DNA of 64,000 nt from Caprimulgus europaeus (lineage: Eukaryota; Chordata; Aves; Caprimulgiformes; Caprimulgidae): the NCBI GenBank assembly GCA_907165065.1, contig OU015526.1, positions 71,881,723-71,945,722 on the forward strand, given 5' to 3'. The notes under the pieces are model-generated. The model did not search any database. It saw nothing but the letters and a program-made list of their open reading frames with translations, and was not told the DNA's origin. The translations under genes and the position numbers were made by a program. Shown here one piece after another: positions 1 through 10,860 of the stretch; positions within the stretch are counted from its first letter, which is position 1, and each line of letters opens with the position of its first letter.

Positions 1-3000
1 TTTTAGCCTTACGTTTAGCCTAGACATCATCTATTCTGAGACTGGTGTTGGCTAAATCAACCTGGTACATACATGTAATTCTGCCTATTCTCTCATCAAA
101 ATTGCATCCCTCATCTGCAAATATTCCCCATGAAAACCAACAAAACTAGTAAGTTTCTGTCAAACACAGGATTTCAACTGAATGGTTATTTTTCATCAAG
201 GAAAAAGGGAAAGTTGAGAAGCTCTCTTCTAACTACTATATTTAAAATTGGTCATTTTGTCTCTATTTTCCTTCTAAACTGAGCAGTGTTCCACATAAAA
301 CAAATATTCTGGAGTTGTGCATGTCATCCTCCCTTTCTGAAATAATTGTCAATAAAATTTTATAACATTCTCACACTACCCTGTATTTTGTTATGCCACC
401 TATTTTGAGGTTTTTTATTATTATTATTTAAACTATTTCTTCCTTTGAAGTGCATCAGTTACTATAGAAACAGTTAGATATGCAAACCTGCATTGAATCC
501 ACTAGCATAGAATAAAAAATTCTAATTTGATTGAATAGCTTGAAATTGGTGGAATAATGAAATATAAGAAATTAAGTGTTGCCTAAAATCCATGCCTTTG
601 CTAGGATCAATATGAGGTGCAAAGAGTGAAATATTAAAGGATGATACTGAAGAAGCAAATATCAATGTTTTAAGCATGCTTAATCCCATCCAATATTACC
701 ACTGAATTGTGTATTTTATTGAACCGTTTTTCCAGTGAGAAGATTTTAATGTAAAGATTAATTTCACTGCAAAACTCTGTGTGATTCATCATTCCAGGAA
801 TTGGTATTAATTTAAAACAATTTAATAAAGTGTTCGATTTAATAAATTCAATTGATCAATTTAATAATTTGTCTTTTGTTGATAAAGAGAAATGTATTGA
901 GTCTAAGTTATCAAAATTAGGATGTCTAAATTTTCTTTCAGTGCTTTACTGAAGTTAAAGCAAGACTTGGCTGAGATTTTACAATTGATTTTTCACCAAT
1001 TCCTTCACAGGTTAATACAATAGATTTGCTGGTTTGATTTTTTTACAGGTATGTGTAGATATAAGCAAATGTAATGTATACACACACATGCACACACTCT
1101 CATCTGTTCGTAAATTATCCTTTGTCTTTCATAGTTATAAAAACTCAGAAGTAATTGGCTTCTATAAGATGCTATAGTTGGTTCAAATAGGAACTGCACT
1201 CAGCGGCATCTTAGCTAGTTCTACTTCGAACAATCAATTACTACAACGATTAGAAACATACACTGAAAAAAAATGCTCTTAGAAGCTTGCTCCTGCCTTC
1301 AATACCCGTGAGATGTATTTTAGAGGTGACAGAAGCCTTTCAAACAGCCGAAATCAGAGCTGACAGTTCACCTTCTTACTAAACACCATGCTAACAAGCC
1401 TTCGATGTCGTTTCTGTGTGTACTACAGACCCCCTCACTCTTCCAAAAACTGCTGCACCAAACCTCCTGTTCTGGTCTCCCCCACAAAATAATATAAATT
1501 CCTGACCTCCATTTTTGCCAATACTGTTCTATCATTCAAACATTCATGTCAAATTGAAGGTTTTTAAATCATATTTAATTATTTGTTTCACTCAGGAACT
1601 ACTTAGAGTGAGATTATTAATTACTATTATTTGTGCTGAACTCAAAGAAAAATATCCCAGTGACTCCAAAGAGCTTTGAATCAGGCCCAAAGGGCTTAAA
1701 TGGGATTTAATTTATTCCTGGACTCTTACTGACCCTCTGCACAGAGAATAATTTAACTTATCTTGAAATTATGAATTAAATAGGCCGAGGATATATTTTT
1801 AATGGCTTTTTCAAATTGAAAAATACAATGAAAAATGGCATCTGTGTTTTATCAATCATTTGGACATTTTTGCAAGATCTTTTCTGGGTCTATATTGTGC
1901 CCTATGTTGGCTGGTTTTGGGGTGTTTTGTGGGGTTTTTGTTTTTGGGTTTTTTTCACATCAGTCAGTTATTTCTGAAGCAATAGATGATACTGAGTATT
2001 ACATGCTGATTAAAAAATATACATTCATTGTCACACAAGTGACAACGACTAAATTTTAAGATTATGCGAACTGATAAAAATAGAAGGGCATAATTCAGGA
2101 AACAATTATCCACCTTGGATGAGGGAGTTCTACAGACTTAATTAAAAAAATGTACAGAATGCATTACTGTCAATTAGAGCACACCCTGTGCAATTCATTA
2201 AAGCCCTCTCCCCTGTGCAGAAGTGACAAACACTCCTTTATGCACAGGAGAAATGAGGCAGAACACAAAGGGGCAATGTCAAATTAAAAAGAGACTGACC
2301 TGCTCATAGCACAAAATTATATTATTCAAAAATTAAGGAACCTGGACAAAAGGGATGAAACTAGATGAGAAAAAAAAAAAAACCTGCCTAAGGAGAGGTC
2401 TAATCTGTTTACAGAGCAGTTAGAATGGAGATTTACTATGGTAATTAAGCTATTCTTCAATGACAAAAAAAAAAAAAAAGCAATTACTAAAGAAACCCCA
2501 CTGACACTTGGCCTAAAAAGATGCATACCTTGGTAAGAAAGAAAAAGGTGAAAAACAGCAACAGAACTTTTAAAAACTGTTTTATTTAAAATCAAATTAA
2601 CTAAGTCAGACCTATCATCACTTCATTTGTCACTTTCCTGATCTTCTCCATATTCTTTTCCTACCAGACTAAAGCATCTCTCACAGTTCCCATATACAAC
2701 ATAGTTTGTAAGTACGTTCCCCATTTGTTTCTCCCTCTTGGACTATTCAGTTTCATTTACTGGTACTGGTTTGAAATATAAATGAAAAAAAGAATAAAGA
2801 TTAATATTCTAGGTCCCATTCATGTAGTGCTAGAAAGCAATTGTGCCTTCATTAATCTTTCTGTGCTCCTAGAATCAGGGACAGAAACTTTAAATATGCA
2901 ATGGAGTCTTTTCTCAGCATATATCTTCCATATACCTTATCTAAATTCCAAGTAAGCAAATTCCAATAAAAAAGTAGTCTATTAATACTAAGATGAGATT

Positions 3001-3993
3001 TCCCACTCCCTCTAATGTATTTCCAAAGTCACTATAAAGTTACTCTAGCAAACTTTACACCAGCATCTTCCAAGTCAGCAAAAGGTGTGCACACATTGAG
3101 CACAGCACTGAGGTGACGCTTACTGTATAAAACAGAGGTAGGTGCCATCTGAAAACCACAGTGCAGTGCAGGCAACTCCTGATCACCAGCCCTTACACTT
3201 TAAGCCTATTTTGCAAGTTATAGACATTACTGTCTATTACAAAATTTAAAAATCAATCCTGATTGCTTATAATCATTTGCCTATTTTGACTTAAAGCTTT
3301 AAAAGGTTATTTTGGCACTTTCCCTTCCTTCCACATTTCACTTCTTTTCTCCCAAGGATATTCTACGCTTTTCAGTACCCTACTTTGACAAGTGATAATT
3401 GAAAAATATCTCCTATATACAGATTTACATATCATCTGCTTAATTTTAGCTACAAACTCCAATACACAGCTATGCAGGCAAAGGAAGAATGGAAAAGAAA
3501 ATTGGTTTCCTAACTTGCTTGTTATGAGCAGACACATTAGTTAAATTCTAATTAAAGGGTCAGTTTAATTAGACAGGTGATTGAATATGAGTGTCTAACT
3601 GCTATGACACCATAGCATTAGCTCATTCTACTTTTATGTATTCCAAAATATATCAAATGCTAATCAAACAAATCAAGGGAGTGACAGTGATGCATTACTT
3701 AGATTCAAGTCCAAGGAAAAAGAGATGCCCAAGCTGATCAGTTCCATTGTATTGCTGTTCAGATAACTGGTCCCCAGCACTACACAAGAAAGCCTCCCAA
3801 TAGATCCTATAGGCAAGGACAACAAACTACAAATTGGAATGGGGGTGGAGAACACCTTTCCTTAAGACTTCTCTCAAAACAAAATACAAAAACATAACAA
3901 CTAGCCAAGCTATGTGAAACAACACTGGAGTGTTATACAACATTCTGTTCCTGAATAATCATGTCAACTTCCATGACAGATAACAACAGTCAG
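1..3993. other. AT-rich noncoding stretch
   Basis: No convincing gene, RNA gene or recognisable mobile element was found. Short open frames are the size expected by chance in sequence this AT-rich. It has A-runs (for example 2370-2382 and 2466-2479) and a motif-dense patch at 2085-2300 that is described in the findings. Confidence 0.6.
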
Positions 3994-4559
3994 TGTACTG
4001 GGTTTGTGTGATTAGGTTTTGGTAGTGGGGGGGCATAGGGGTGGCGTCATAAAGAACTGTCATTCATGGGAAGGACTCACGTTGGAGAAGTTCATGGAGG
4101 ACTGTGACCTGTGAGAGGGACCCCACGCTGGTGTAGGGGAAGGAGTCCTACCCCTGAGAAGGAAGGAGTGGCAGAAACAAGGTGTAATGAACTGACCCTA
4201 ACCCCTATTCCCTGTCCCCCTGTGCCACTGGCAGGGGGAAGATGTAAAAAGGTTTAAAAAAAAAAAATTGGAGAAAAGTTAAGCCTGGGAAGAAGGGAGG
4301 GGTGGGGGAAAGGTCTTTTAAGATTTGGTTTTATTTCTCATTATGCTCCTCCGATTTTGATTGGTAATAAATTAAATTCACTTTCCCCAAGTCGAGTCTG
4401 TTTTGCCCATGCTGGTAATTAGTGAGTGATCTCTCCTCATCTTTATCTTGACCCACAAGTCTTTTGTTCTAGTTTTCTCTCCACTGTCCAGTTGAGGAGG
4501 GAGAGTGATAGAGTGGCTTTGGTGGGCATCTGGCATCCAGCCAGGGTCAACCCACCACA
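3994..4559 (+). mobile_element. Solo LTR of an endogenous retrovirus, long-LTR family, internally shortened
   Basis: A 566 bp LTR starts TGTACTGGGTTTG and ends AACCCACCACA. It is flanked by a perfect 5-bp target duplication, GTCAG at 3989-3993 and again at 4560-4564, so it is a complete insertion. A polyadenylation signal AATAAA lies at 4366-4371, followed by U5-like sequence. It is the same family as the right-hand LTR of the provirus at 31857-32915 in the opposite orientation: both share the start, the block around the polyadenylation signal, and the end. It lacks about 490 bp of U3 present in that LTR. No internal retroviral sequence adjoins it, so it is a solo LTR left by LTR-LTR recombination. 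Open frames inside it, such as 4426-4785, are not genes. Confidence 0.9.
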
Positions 4560-4564
4560 GTCAG

Positions 4565-5402
4565 ATTTACCAAAACCATTTCTAACACTACACATAACCA
4601 GGTCAAGTATAAATCCTGGCTATCTATACCACACCAGCTATTTTGACTATACCACAGGTCAGGATTCAGCATCTCTTACTTCCAGTCTTCAACACTCTAA
4701 TTTCTGTAGCACCAGCACTGCAGTCCTGCACATGGATATTAGACGTAACTTAAGTACAGACTACACCCGTAAACTCAGTCTTTAGCTTGTCTCACTCGCA
4801 TTTGGATTGCGCAGAGGAAATGGATCAGTTTGAACCAGAAGCATAGCAGTGCTCTTTTGTCAACTTTACTGATTCCAAGTCGGATACATAAACAGCCTTT
4901 GACCACTAATGAACAAACTGGAATATGAAAAAAAAAAAGGGGAGGGGGGGGGCACAGGGCAGAGTCATCATGTCACTTTTCCATGTCACTTTTCTTAGGT
5001 GACTATTATGAATGCATACACCTAGGGCCTAGGTGTCTCAACACTATTCTTCTCTATACTTTTTTCACTCTGATTAGGTATGACTTAGATTTACCAAGAG
5101 CATAGTAAGGCTGCAGCTGGTTCTCACACATCCCAAGAAAAGCTACTTAATTAGCCTACATTAGGTAAGCAATTAATAAAAATGAATGTTTAAGCACACA
5201 CGCTCATCACAGGGGAAACTATATTACTGAATTAAAAGTATATAAAACCCAAAAGTACTACCCATTTTCTCACAGCAGAAGTTTTGCAGCGGTAACATTG
5301 TGGTAGATGTCATGTTTCAGCATGTCAAAGGTCAATAAACAATTTAGAAAAAGAGCAATCAGTTCCTTAATCTACCATAGTCCAGTCATTTAGCATTCTA
5401 GG
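4565..5402. other. Noncoding spacer with a G-rich run
   Basis: No gene seen. A purine tract at 4928-4952 is an A-run followed by GGGG-A-GGGGGGGGG and then CACAGGG, which could form a G-quadruplex. CATGTCACTTTT occurs twice in tandem near 4969-4995. Confidence 0.5.
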
Positions 5403-5712
5403 ATACCTGTGAATACAGTTGCCTCGGTGACAAAAACAGCAGTCTACCACTGGAGCATGGAAGGAGAGTCACAACCTCAAAAGATGTTTGACAGGCACGC
5501 TAGTCTTGCAGGCTGCCAAATCATCAATTACAGAACAGATGAACACCAAAAATGGCTGCTGCTGATAGGAATTTCAGGACAGCAAATTCGTGTGGTTGGT
5601 GCAATGCAGCTGTACTCAGTTGACAGAAAAGTCTCCAAGCCTATAGAGGGCCATGCAGCAGCTCTTGCAGAATTCAAAATAGAAGGAAATGCCAAACCTT
5701 CTACCCTCCTAG
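5403..5712 (+). pseudogene. Clathrin heavy chain-like fragment, probable retrocopy remnant
   Basis: One open frame encodes about 103 residues that clearly resemble the amino-terminal beta-propeller of clathrin heavy chain, the coat protein of endocytic vesicles. Recognisable blocks are [23 protein letters not shown] and [15 protein letters not shown]. Several positions (RTDE, HAAA, EGNAKP) look more like the CLTCL1 paralogue than CLTC, judged from memory. Similarity begins abruptly at about 5403, after a stop and a CTAG, and ends at about 5712. The frame then stays open to a stop at 5891 without clathrin similarity. There is no ATG at the start of the block; the first usable start would be GTG at 5409. 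Clathrin is nearly invariant in vertebrates, so the scattered substitutions indicate a non-functional copy. The block is about the size of two exons and has no visible intron, which favours a processed fragment over a real exon. No poly(A) tail or target duplication was found. Confidence 0.75.
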
Positions 5713-5891
5713 TACTCCTAACAAAAGTAGTCTCCTGTAAAATAGTTAACAGTCAGGTCAGTTTCAGTAGGCAGCAATTTATGAACAACTTAAAATGCTT
5801 ATCTCTGGTGAAACTTTGCAAAACTCCAAGTGGCTTGATTTTGTTACCATCTTCCAAGAACAACTGTATCACTGAGAAGCTTCAAACTTAA

Positions 5892-6779
5892 GTCTGCTCA
5901 ATCACTGTTTAATCATTTATTCTACGCAAATATAAATTTTAAAAAATCTAATTTGTTTTTTTAGCTAATTACTATAAACGATAAATTATTTTCATTATGT
6001 GTAAACTATGAATTGAATGAGCAGAACCTCCACAGAGTCTCATTTGTTTAAATTTAATTAAATATAAATGCATTAGGATTACAAAAAGGACACTTTTTAC
6101 AACATTAATTAGGGACACAAAATTCATAGTACACAAATGCATTTCCTACTTCTTACCTAGTAGGATTTGCTTCTCACAACAGTTCAAAAACATGAAAGAA
6201 CTTTTTTCCCTCCTCTTCCAAACAGTAATGACTCCAAGTAACAAAAACACCGCTCCCAAAAACTGTGAACACTTTATGGAGGACTCAAGTCCATTTTGTT
6301 TTATTTACTACATATAGAATAGTATTTGATTACCTATCAACACTGGATACTAATTTCCAGGTATTGATTTGAAGCTCAGTAACATGCCCTTGTAACAAAT
6401 CCCTGGGAGTTTTATCCACCTCACTCTAGATGTACAACTGTTCTCCGCTCTAAATGCCTCACTCTGCCAACCTGGCAGCAGCCTATTTTGGGAGAGTACC
6501 CTGTGCCCCCTCACACAGGTGTGACACCTTTGCTGTCACCCCACAACACCAGTGCCATTTGGAAAACACTGCCAACAGTGGGCTAGCAATTGCACAAGTC
6601 CCCTTTTTCTGTCAGGAAGGAGGTGTGAGTGCTGCAGGGTGCCCTTTTTTGCTAAAACTTAATCAGGTTAAAATATCACCCTAAAATACAGTGAAACCCA
6701 ATTCGGTGGGATAATCTAATCCACCTACCGTTGTATTTTTCCGACTTGGTAGCTTTTTGATGACTTTACGTTGTCCGGG
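5892..6779. other. Noncoding spacer
   Basis: AT-rich up to about 6400, then of mixed composition. No gene or repeat recognised. The last 100 bases rise in GC toward the CpG island. Confidence 0.5.
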
Positions 6780-7015
6780 TTACCTTCTGCCTTTAACCCC
6801 CTAGCCTCACCGCCCTGCACGGGCAGAAAGGGCGGGGGTGGCCGTGCCCGCCTGCCCTGGGGCTCGCACAGCCTTCAGGAGCGGCAGGAACGCCCGCAGC
6901 AGGGAGAGGAGCGGTGCGCGGCCCGGAGGCCGTAGGGCGGGAATCCGCGCCCGCGCCGCCAGCCCTGTCAGGGGGAGCAGGGCGGGGCGAGGGCGGTTGT
7001 TGAGGGTGTGGTGTG
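6780..7015. promoter_or_regulatory. Small CpG island, possible orphan promoter
   Basis: About 235 bp of strongly GC-rich sequence with roughly two dozen CpG dinucleotides, surrounded by AT-rich DNA where CpG is rare. It contains several GGGCGG/GGGCGGG boxes, as bound by Sp1-type factors. No TATA box, initiator or clear first exon with a good splice donor could be identified on either strand. Open frames of 124 codons (+, 6838-7212) and 138 codons (-, 6793-7209) cross it, but they are rich in Arg/Pro/Ala/Gly, as expected of any frame through GC-rich DNA. It may be the promoter of a noncoding RNA or an unannotated gene. Confidence 0.55.
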
Positions 7016-9399
7016 CTGCTTCTCTGCCGCGAGGATGGGTTTCTGTCCGTTCTGAGCTGGGCAGTCTTAGCTCGCCGTGGATTCAGAGCCATCTTCTGGG
7101 ATTCAGAGACCTTGTGCTCCTGCCGTGCTTGCTGCCATGGCCGTGCACCCCAGCCGGGGGTCCCAGTGTGCTCGTGTTTCCCTCTTGGCTCTTCTTTAGC
7201 GACTGTCACTGAGGATACCAGTTAAACACTAGGACACCGCTTTAATTCCTCATAGGGGTTTATTTGTAAACCCCTTTTCCTTGTACCCCTTTCTCAACTC
7301 ATGCAAACCCAGAGGCATAAAGTTGTTTCAGAGGAACCTGTCAGCAACTTCCTTGAGCCCCTTGATGCAACTGGACTACCTGGGATCTCCTTCCTTCCCA
7401 TGGCTTCATCAACTCACAAGCAGTAGCTTCAAAGTGCCAGGGGTGTTTGTACATGATTTAACTACAAGCCAAACAGTTGCACATGCAACACGTTGTCCAA
7501 TAAACAAAGTAGTAGTCATGTCCATGTGCTGCTCCATGGCAATTAGACTGGGGTTTTAATTCTGAAAATAGTATATATTTTATGATGTTACTAACTCAAG
7601 TAAACTTTTTTTTTAATTGGAAGTGTATTTCCTTCTGGGAGATATAGGCTTCTTCTAGGCTTTAGAAAAAACATATATGTATTTTTGCTTTTTTTTTTTT
7701 TCTCTGTTCCAAGTGCATTGTTTATGCCTTTTAATAGTGGTTATAGATACACACAAATACAAGTCTGTTAAAGACCTAGATCAAAGTTACATTAGTTTGT
7801 AGGGGCATTTTTTGCAGTACAAATAACTGCTGAACTTTAAGCAGATAATCATAATGGTTTATCTTTTGTCTGTAAGGTAACGCTTAGTCTTTGCTAGCTG
7901 AAAAAGTTATCAAATTTGAAGTGAATTAGTTTCTTAGTTTGAAATGTTCTATCACGAACTAAGACATGACAGAAGTCAGGCTGTATTGATGCCATATAAT
8001 TTTAAGGTACTTGGAAATTTAGCGTCTGACAATGCTGCAACCCTGGCTGATGTGACAGTAGAAAAATCACAAGTGCCACATTAACAAGGAGTACACTTCC
8101 ATATCTCATTCCATGCTGTATGTGGTAACCAATGAGTGTTGTTTACAAATCCATACATAAACCAGATGACTGCTCTTTTTACCAAAAAGTGTTTTCACAA
8201 GCTGTTTCTAAAACTGTTTTCACACAATAGGATCTTTACAATGTCTTTATCTCACCAAGCCAGAGAGGTTGTGAATACAACTGTTTTATTTGGTTAGAAC
8301 CAAAATATTGTGTTACTTATAAAACATACTATTTGTATCTTGCTGAATCCACTGTGAAACAACTAGTATTTCCTGTATCAAGTTACTGTCATTCACATAT
8401 GTTTGGAAGTATAGGCAGTTTAAAAGTTATTTTGGTTAATACCTCCTGTGACGGTTTAATACCCATGTTTCCTCCAGTGCTTGCTCCAGCTGCCTTCTCA
8501 TTCTGCCTGAGAATCAGACACTCCTTCCCACTCATTCTGTACATATAGCTAACTGTAATACAGACTTCAGCTCCTCCTGTATTCCCACCTGCTGATGGTT
8601 AGATAAACAAGAAGAGTACAACAAAGCACTTGCTGTTAAAAAAGCTTAATTTTATTAAGTCCTTTCAAACCATGCTTCAGCTAGTTTAACAATTAGATTT
8701 TTGCTGTTTAATTGATTAAACTATGTGACAATTCACAAAGCAATAGCCAATGCAATTAGTCATAATCTCTACACTACGATACTGTTTGTCTCCCAGAACA
8801 ATCCTTTACTTTTGTCCAAGTAAAAATAAGGTATTGCTCAACTTGGAGACTAACTGTTACTCAACCCATTTCATCTCCTGAGGAATATTATAACATAATG
8901 TGTATTCTTAGATCTCACTCTGCACAACCATTCAGATCTCCTTTCTTTGCACATCTTACACTGCTGGTGACTGTAAGTATACATCCATAACAATACACAA
9001 TACAAACATTAGTGGTTCTAGCATCATTTAAAAAAAAAAAGTCTGATTTCTATTATTTTAAATGCAGAATGGAACTGGCACATAAAGAGAATCTCACCAC
9101 TGAAAGGAATGGAAAGTCTATACCTATTACCTGTGTCCTTAACCAGAGGTAGTTAAAATCTCCCTGAAGATCTTTCTGTTGATTTATACAATACTTGAAT
9201 GTATTCTTGAACAATATCATAGGGAAAACTGTTTAAGAAGCTCTGCTTCAATCACATCTGAGCTGGCAATTTGCCTATCTGTATCATTAACCTACTCAAT
9301 CTGCTTCCAGATTTCTGCTGCTATCCCTGGTAACTTTTTTGCAAAGGCAAAAAGGCTTTGCACCTTTTTGAGAGGGTGAAGAGGAAGTGTCTTTTAAAA
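7016..9399. other. Noncoding stretch
   Basis: Composition falls back from the CpG island to AT-rich. No gene or repeat recognised apart from T-runs near 7607 and 7689. Confidence 0.55.
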
Positions 9400-10860
9400 C
9401 AGAATCACAGAATCACAGTGATTGGAAAAGACCTTTAAGATCACCGAGTCCAAACATAAACTTAACACTACCAATTCCACCTCTAAACCATGTCCCTATG
9501 CAACTCATCTACCCATCTTTCAAATACCACCAGGGAATGTAACTCCACCACCTCCCTGACAGCCTGTTCCAATGCTTGAGTACCCTTTTGGTGAAGAAGT
9601 TTTTCTAGTATCCAATCTAAACCTCCCCTGGCACAACTTGAGGCCATTTCCTCTCATTCCATTGCTTGTTACCTGGGAGGAGAGACCGACTGCCACCTCT
9701 CTACAACCTTCTTTCAGATAGTTGTAGATGGCGACAAGGTCACCCCTCAGCCTCCTTTTCTCCAGGCTAAACAGCCCCAGTTCCCTCAGCCTCTCCTCAT
9801 AAGACTTGTTCTCCAGGCCCTTCACCGGCTTCATTGACCTACTTTGGACCCACTCCAGCACCTCAATGTCCTTCCTGTAGTGAGGGGCCCAAAACTGAAC
9901 ACAATACTTGAGGTACGACCTCACCAGTGCCGACTACGGGGGCACAATCACTTACCTACTCCTGCTGGTCACACTGTTCCTGACACATGCCAGGATGCTG
10001 TTGGCCTTCTTGGCCACCTGGGCACACTACTGGCTCATGTTCAGCCAGCTGTCAACCAATACCCCCAGGTCCTTCTCTGCCAAGCAGGTCTCAGCCATTC
10101 CTCCCCAAGTCTGTAACCTTGCATGGCGTTGTTGTGACCCACATGCAAGACCAGGCACTTGGCCTTATTAAATTTCATGGTATTGGCCTCAGCCCATCAA
10201 TACAGTCTGTCCAGATCCCTCTGCAGAGCTTGCCTACCCTCAAGCAGATCAGTGCTACTGCCCACGTTGGTGTTTTCTGAAAACTTAGTGAGGGCACACT
10301 CAATACCCTCATCCAGATCATTGATAAAGATATTAAACAGAACTGGCCTCAACACTAATCCTTGGGGAACAGCTGCTAACTGGATTTAACTCTGTTCACC
10401 ACAACTCTCTGGGCCTGGCCATCCAGCCAGTTCTTTACCCAGCGAAGAGTACGTCCATCCAAGCTGTGAGTAGCCAGTTTCTCCAGCAGAATGGTGTGGG
10501 AAATGGTGTCAAAGGCTTTACTAAAGTCTAAGTCTACCACATCCCACAGGCCTTCCCTCACCCACTAAGCGCGTCACCTTGTCACAGAAGGACATCAAGT
10601 TGGTCAGGCAAGATCTGCCTTTCATAAACCCATGTTGACTGGGCCTGATCCCCTGGTTGTCCTGCATGTGACACATGGTGGCACTCAGTATGATCTGCTT
10701 CATCACCTTCCCTGGCACCAAGGTCAGACTGACAGGCCTCTAGTTGCTTGAATCATCTTTCTGGCCCTTCTTGTAGATTGGTATCACGTTAGCCAGCTTA
10801 CAGTCAGCTGGAACCTCCCTGATTTTCCACGACTGGCAAAACAAAGAAGTACAGGGACTC
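9400..10860 (-). mobile_element. CR1 LINE retrotransposon, 5'-truncated and decayed
   Basis: Read on the minus strand, this is the 3' part of a CR1 element ending in the ATTCTGTG-type octamer repeat (plus strand ACAGAATCACAGAATCACAG at 9400-9419). Pieces of the reverse transcriptase are visible in several frames: a segment around VPADCKLANVIPIYKKG (10740-10946), the QHGFMKGRSCLTNL block (10521-10721), the FSKAFDTISH block (10376-10561) and the carboxy end with the [18 protein letters not shown] motif (9520-9924). Frame changes and stops separate them. The place where the catalytic FADD box should be (about 10260-10290) no longer encodes it, so the copy is dead. The right boundary is approximate, since similarity fades near 10860. 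Confidence 0.9.

Noticed and set aside
4426..4785. 119-codon open frame on the plus strand
   Set aside because: It starts inside the solo LTR and runs out into flanking DNA, and it has no protein-like features.
5713..5891. Continuation of the clathrin protein
   Set aside because: The frame stays open but the translation no longer resembles clathrin, so it is probably an accidental extension.
6838..7212. 124-codon open frame over the CpG island as a gene
   Set aside because: GC-rich DNA has few stops. The translation is low-complexity Arg/Pro/Ala/Gly, both strands are open, and no domain or splice structure is visible.
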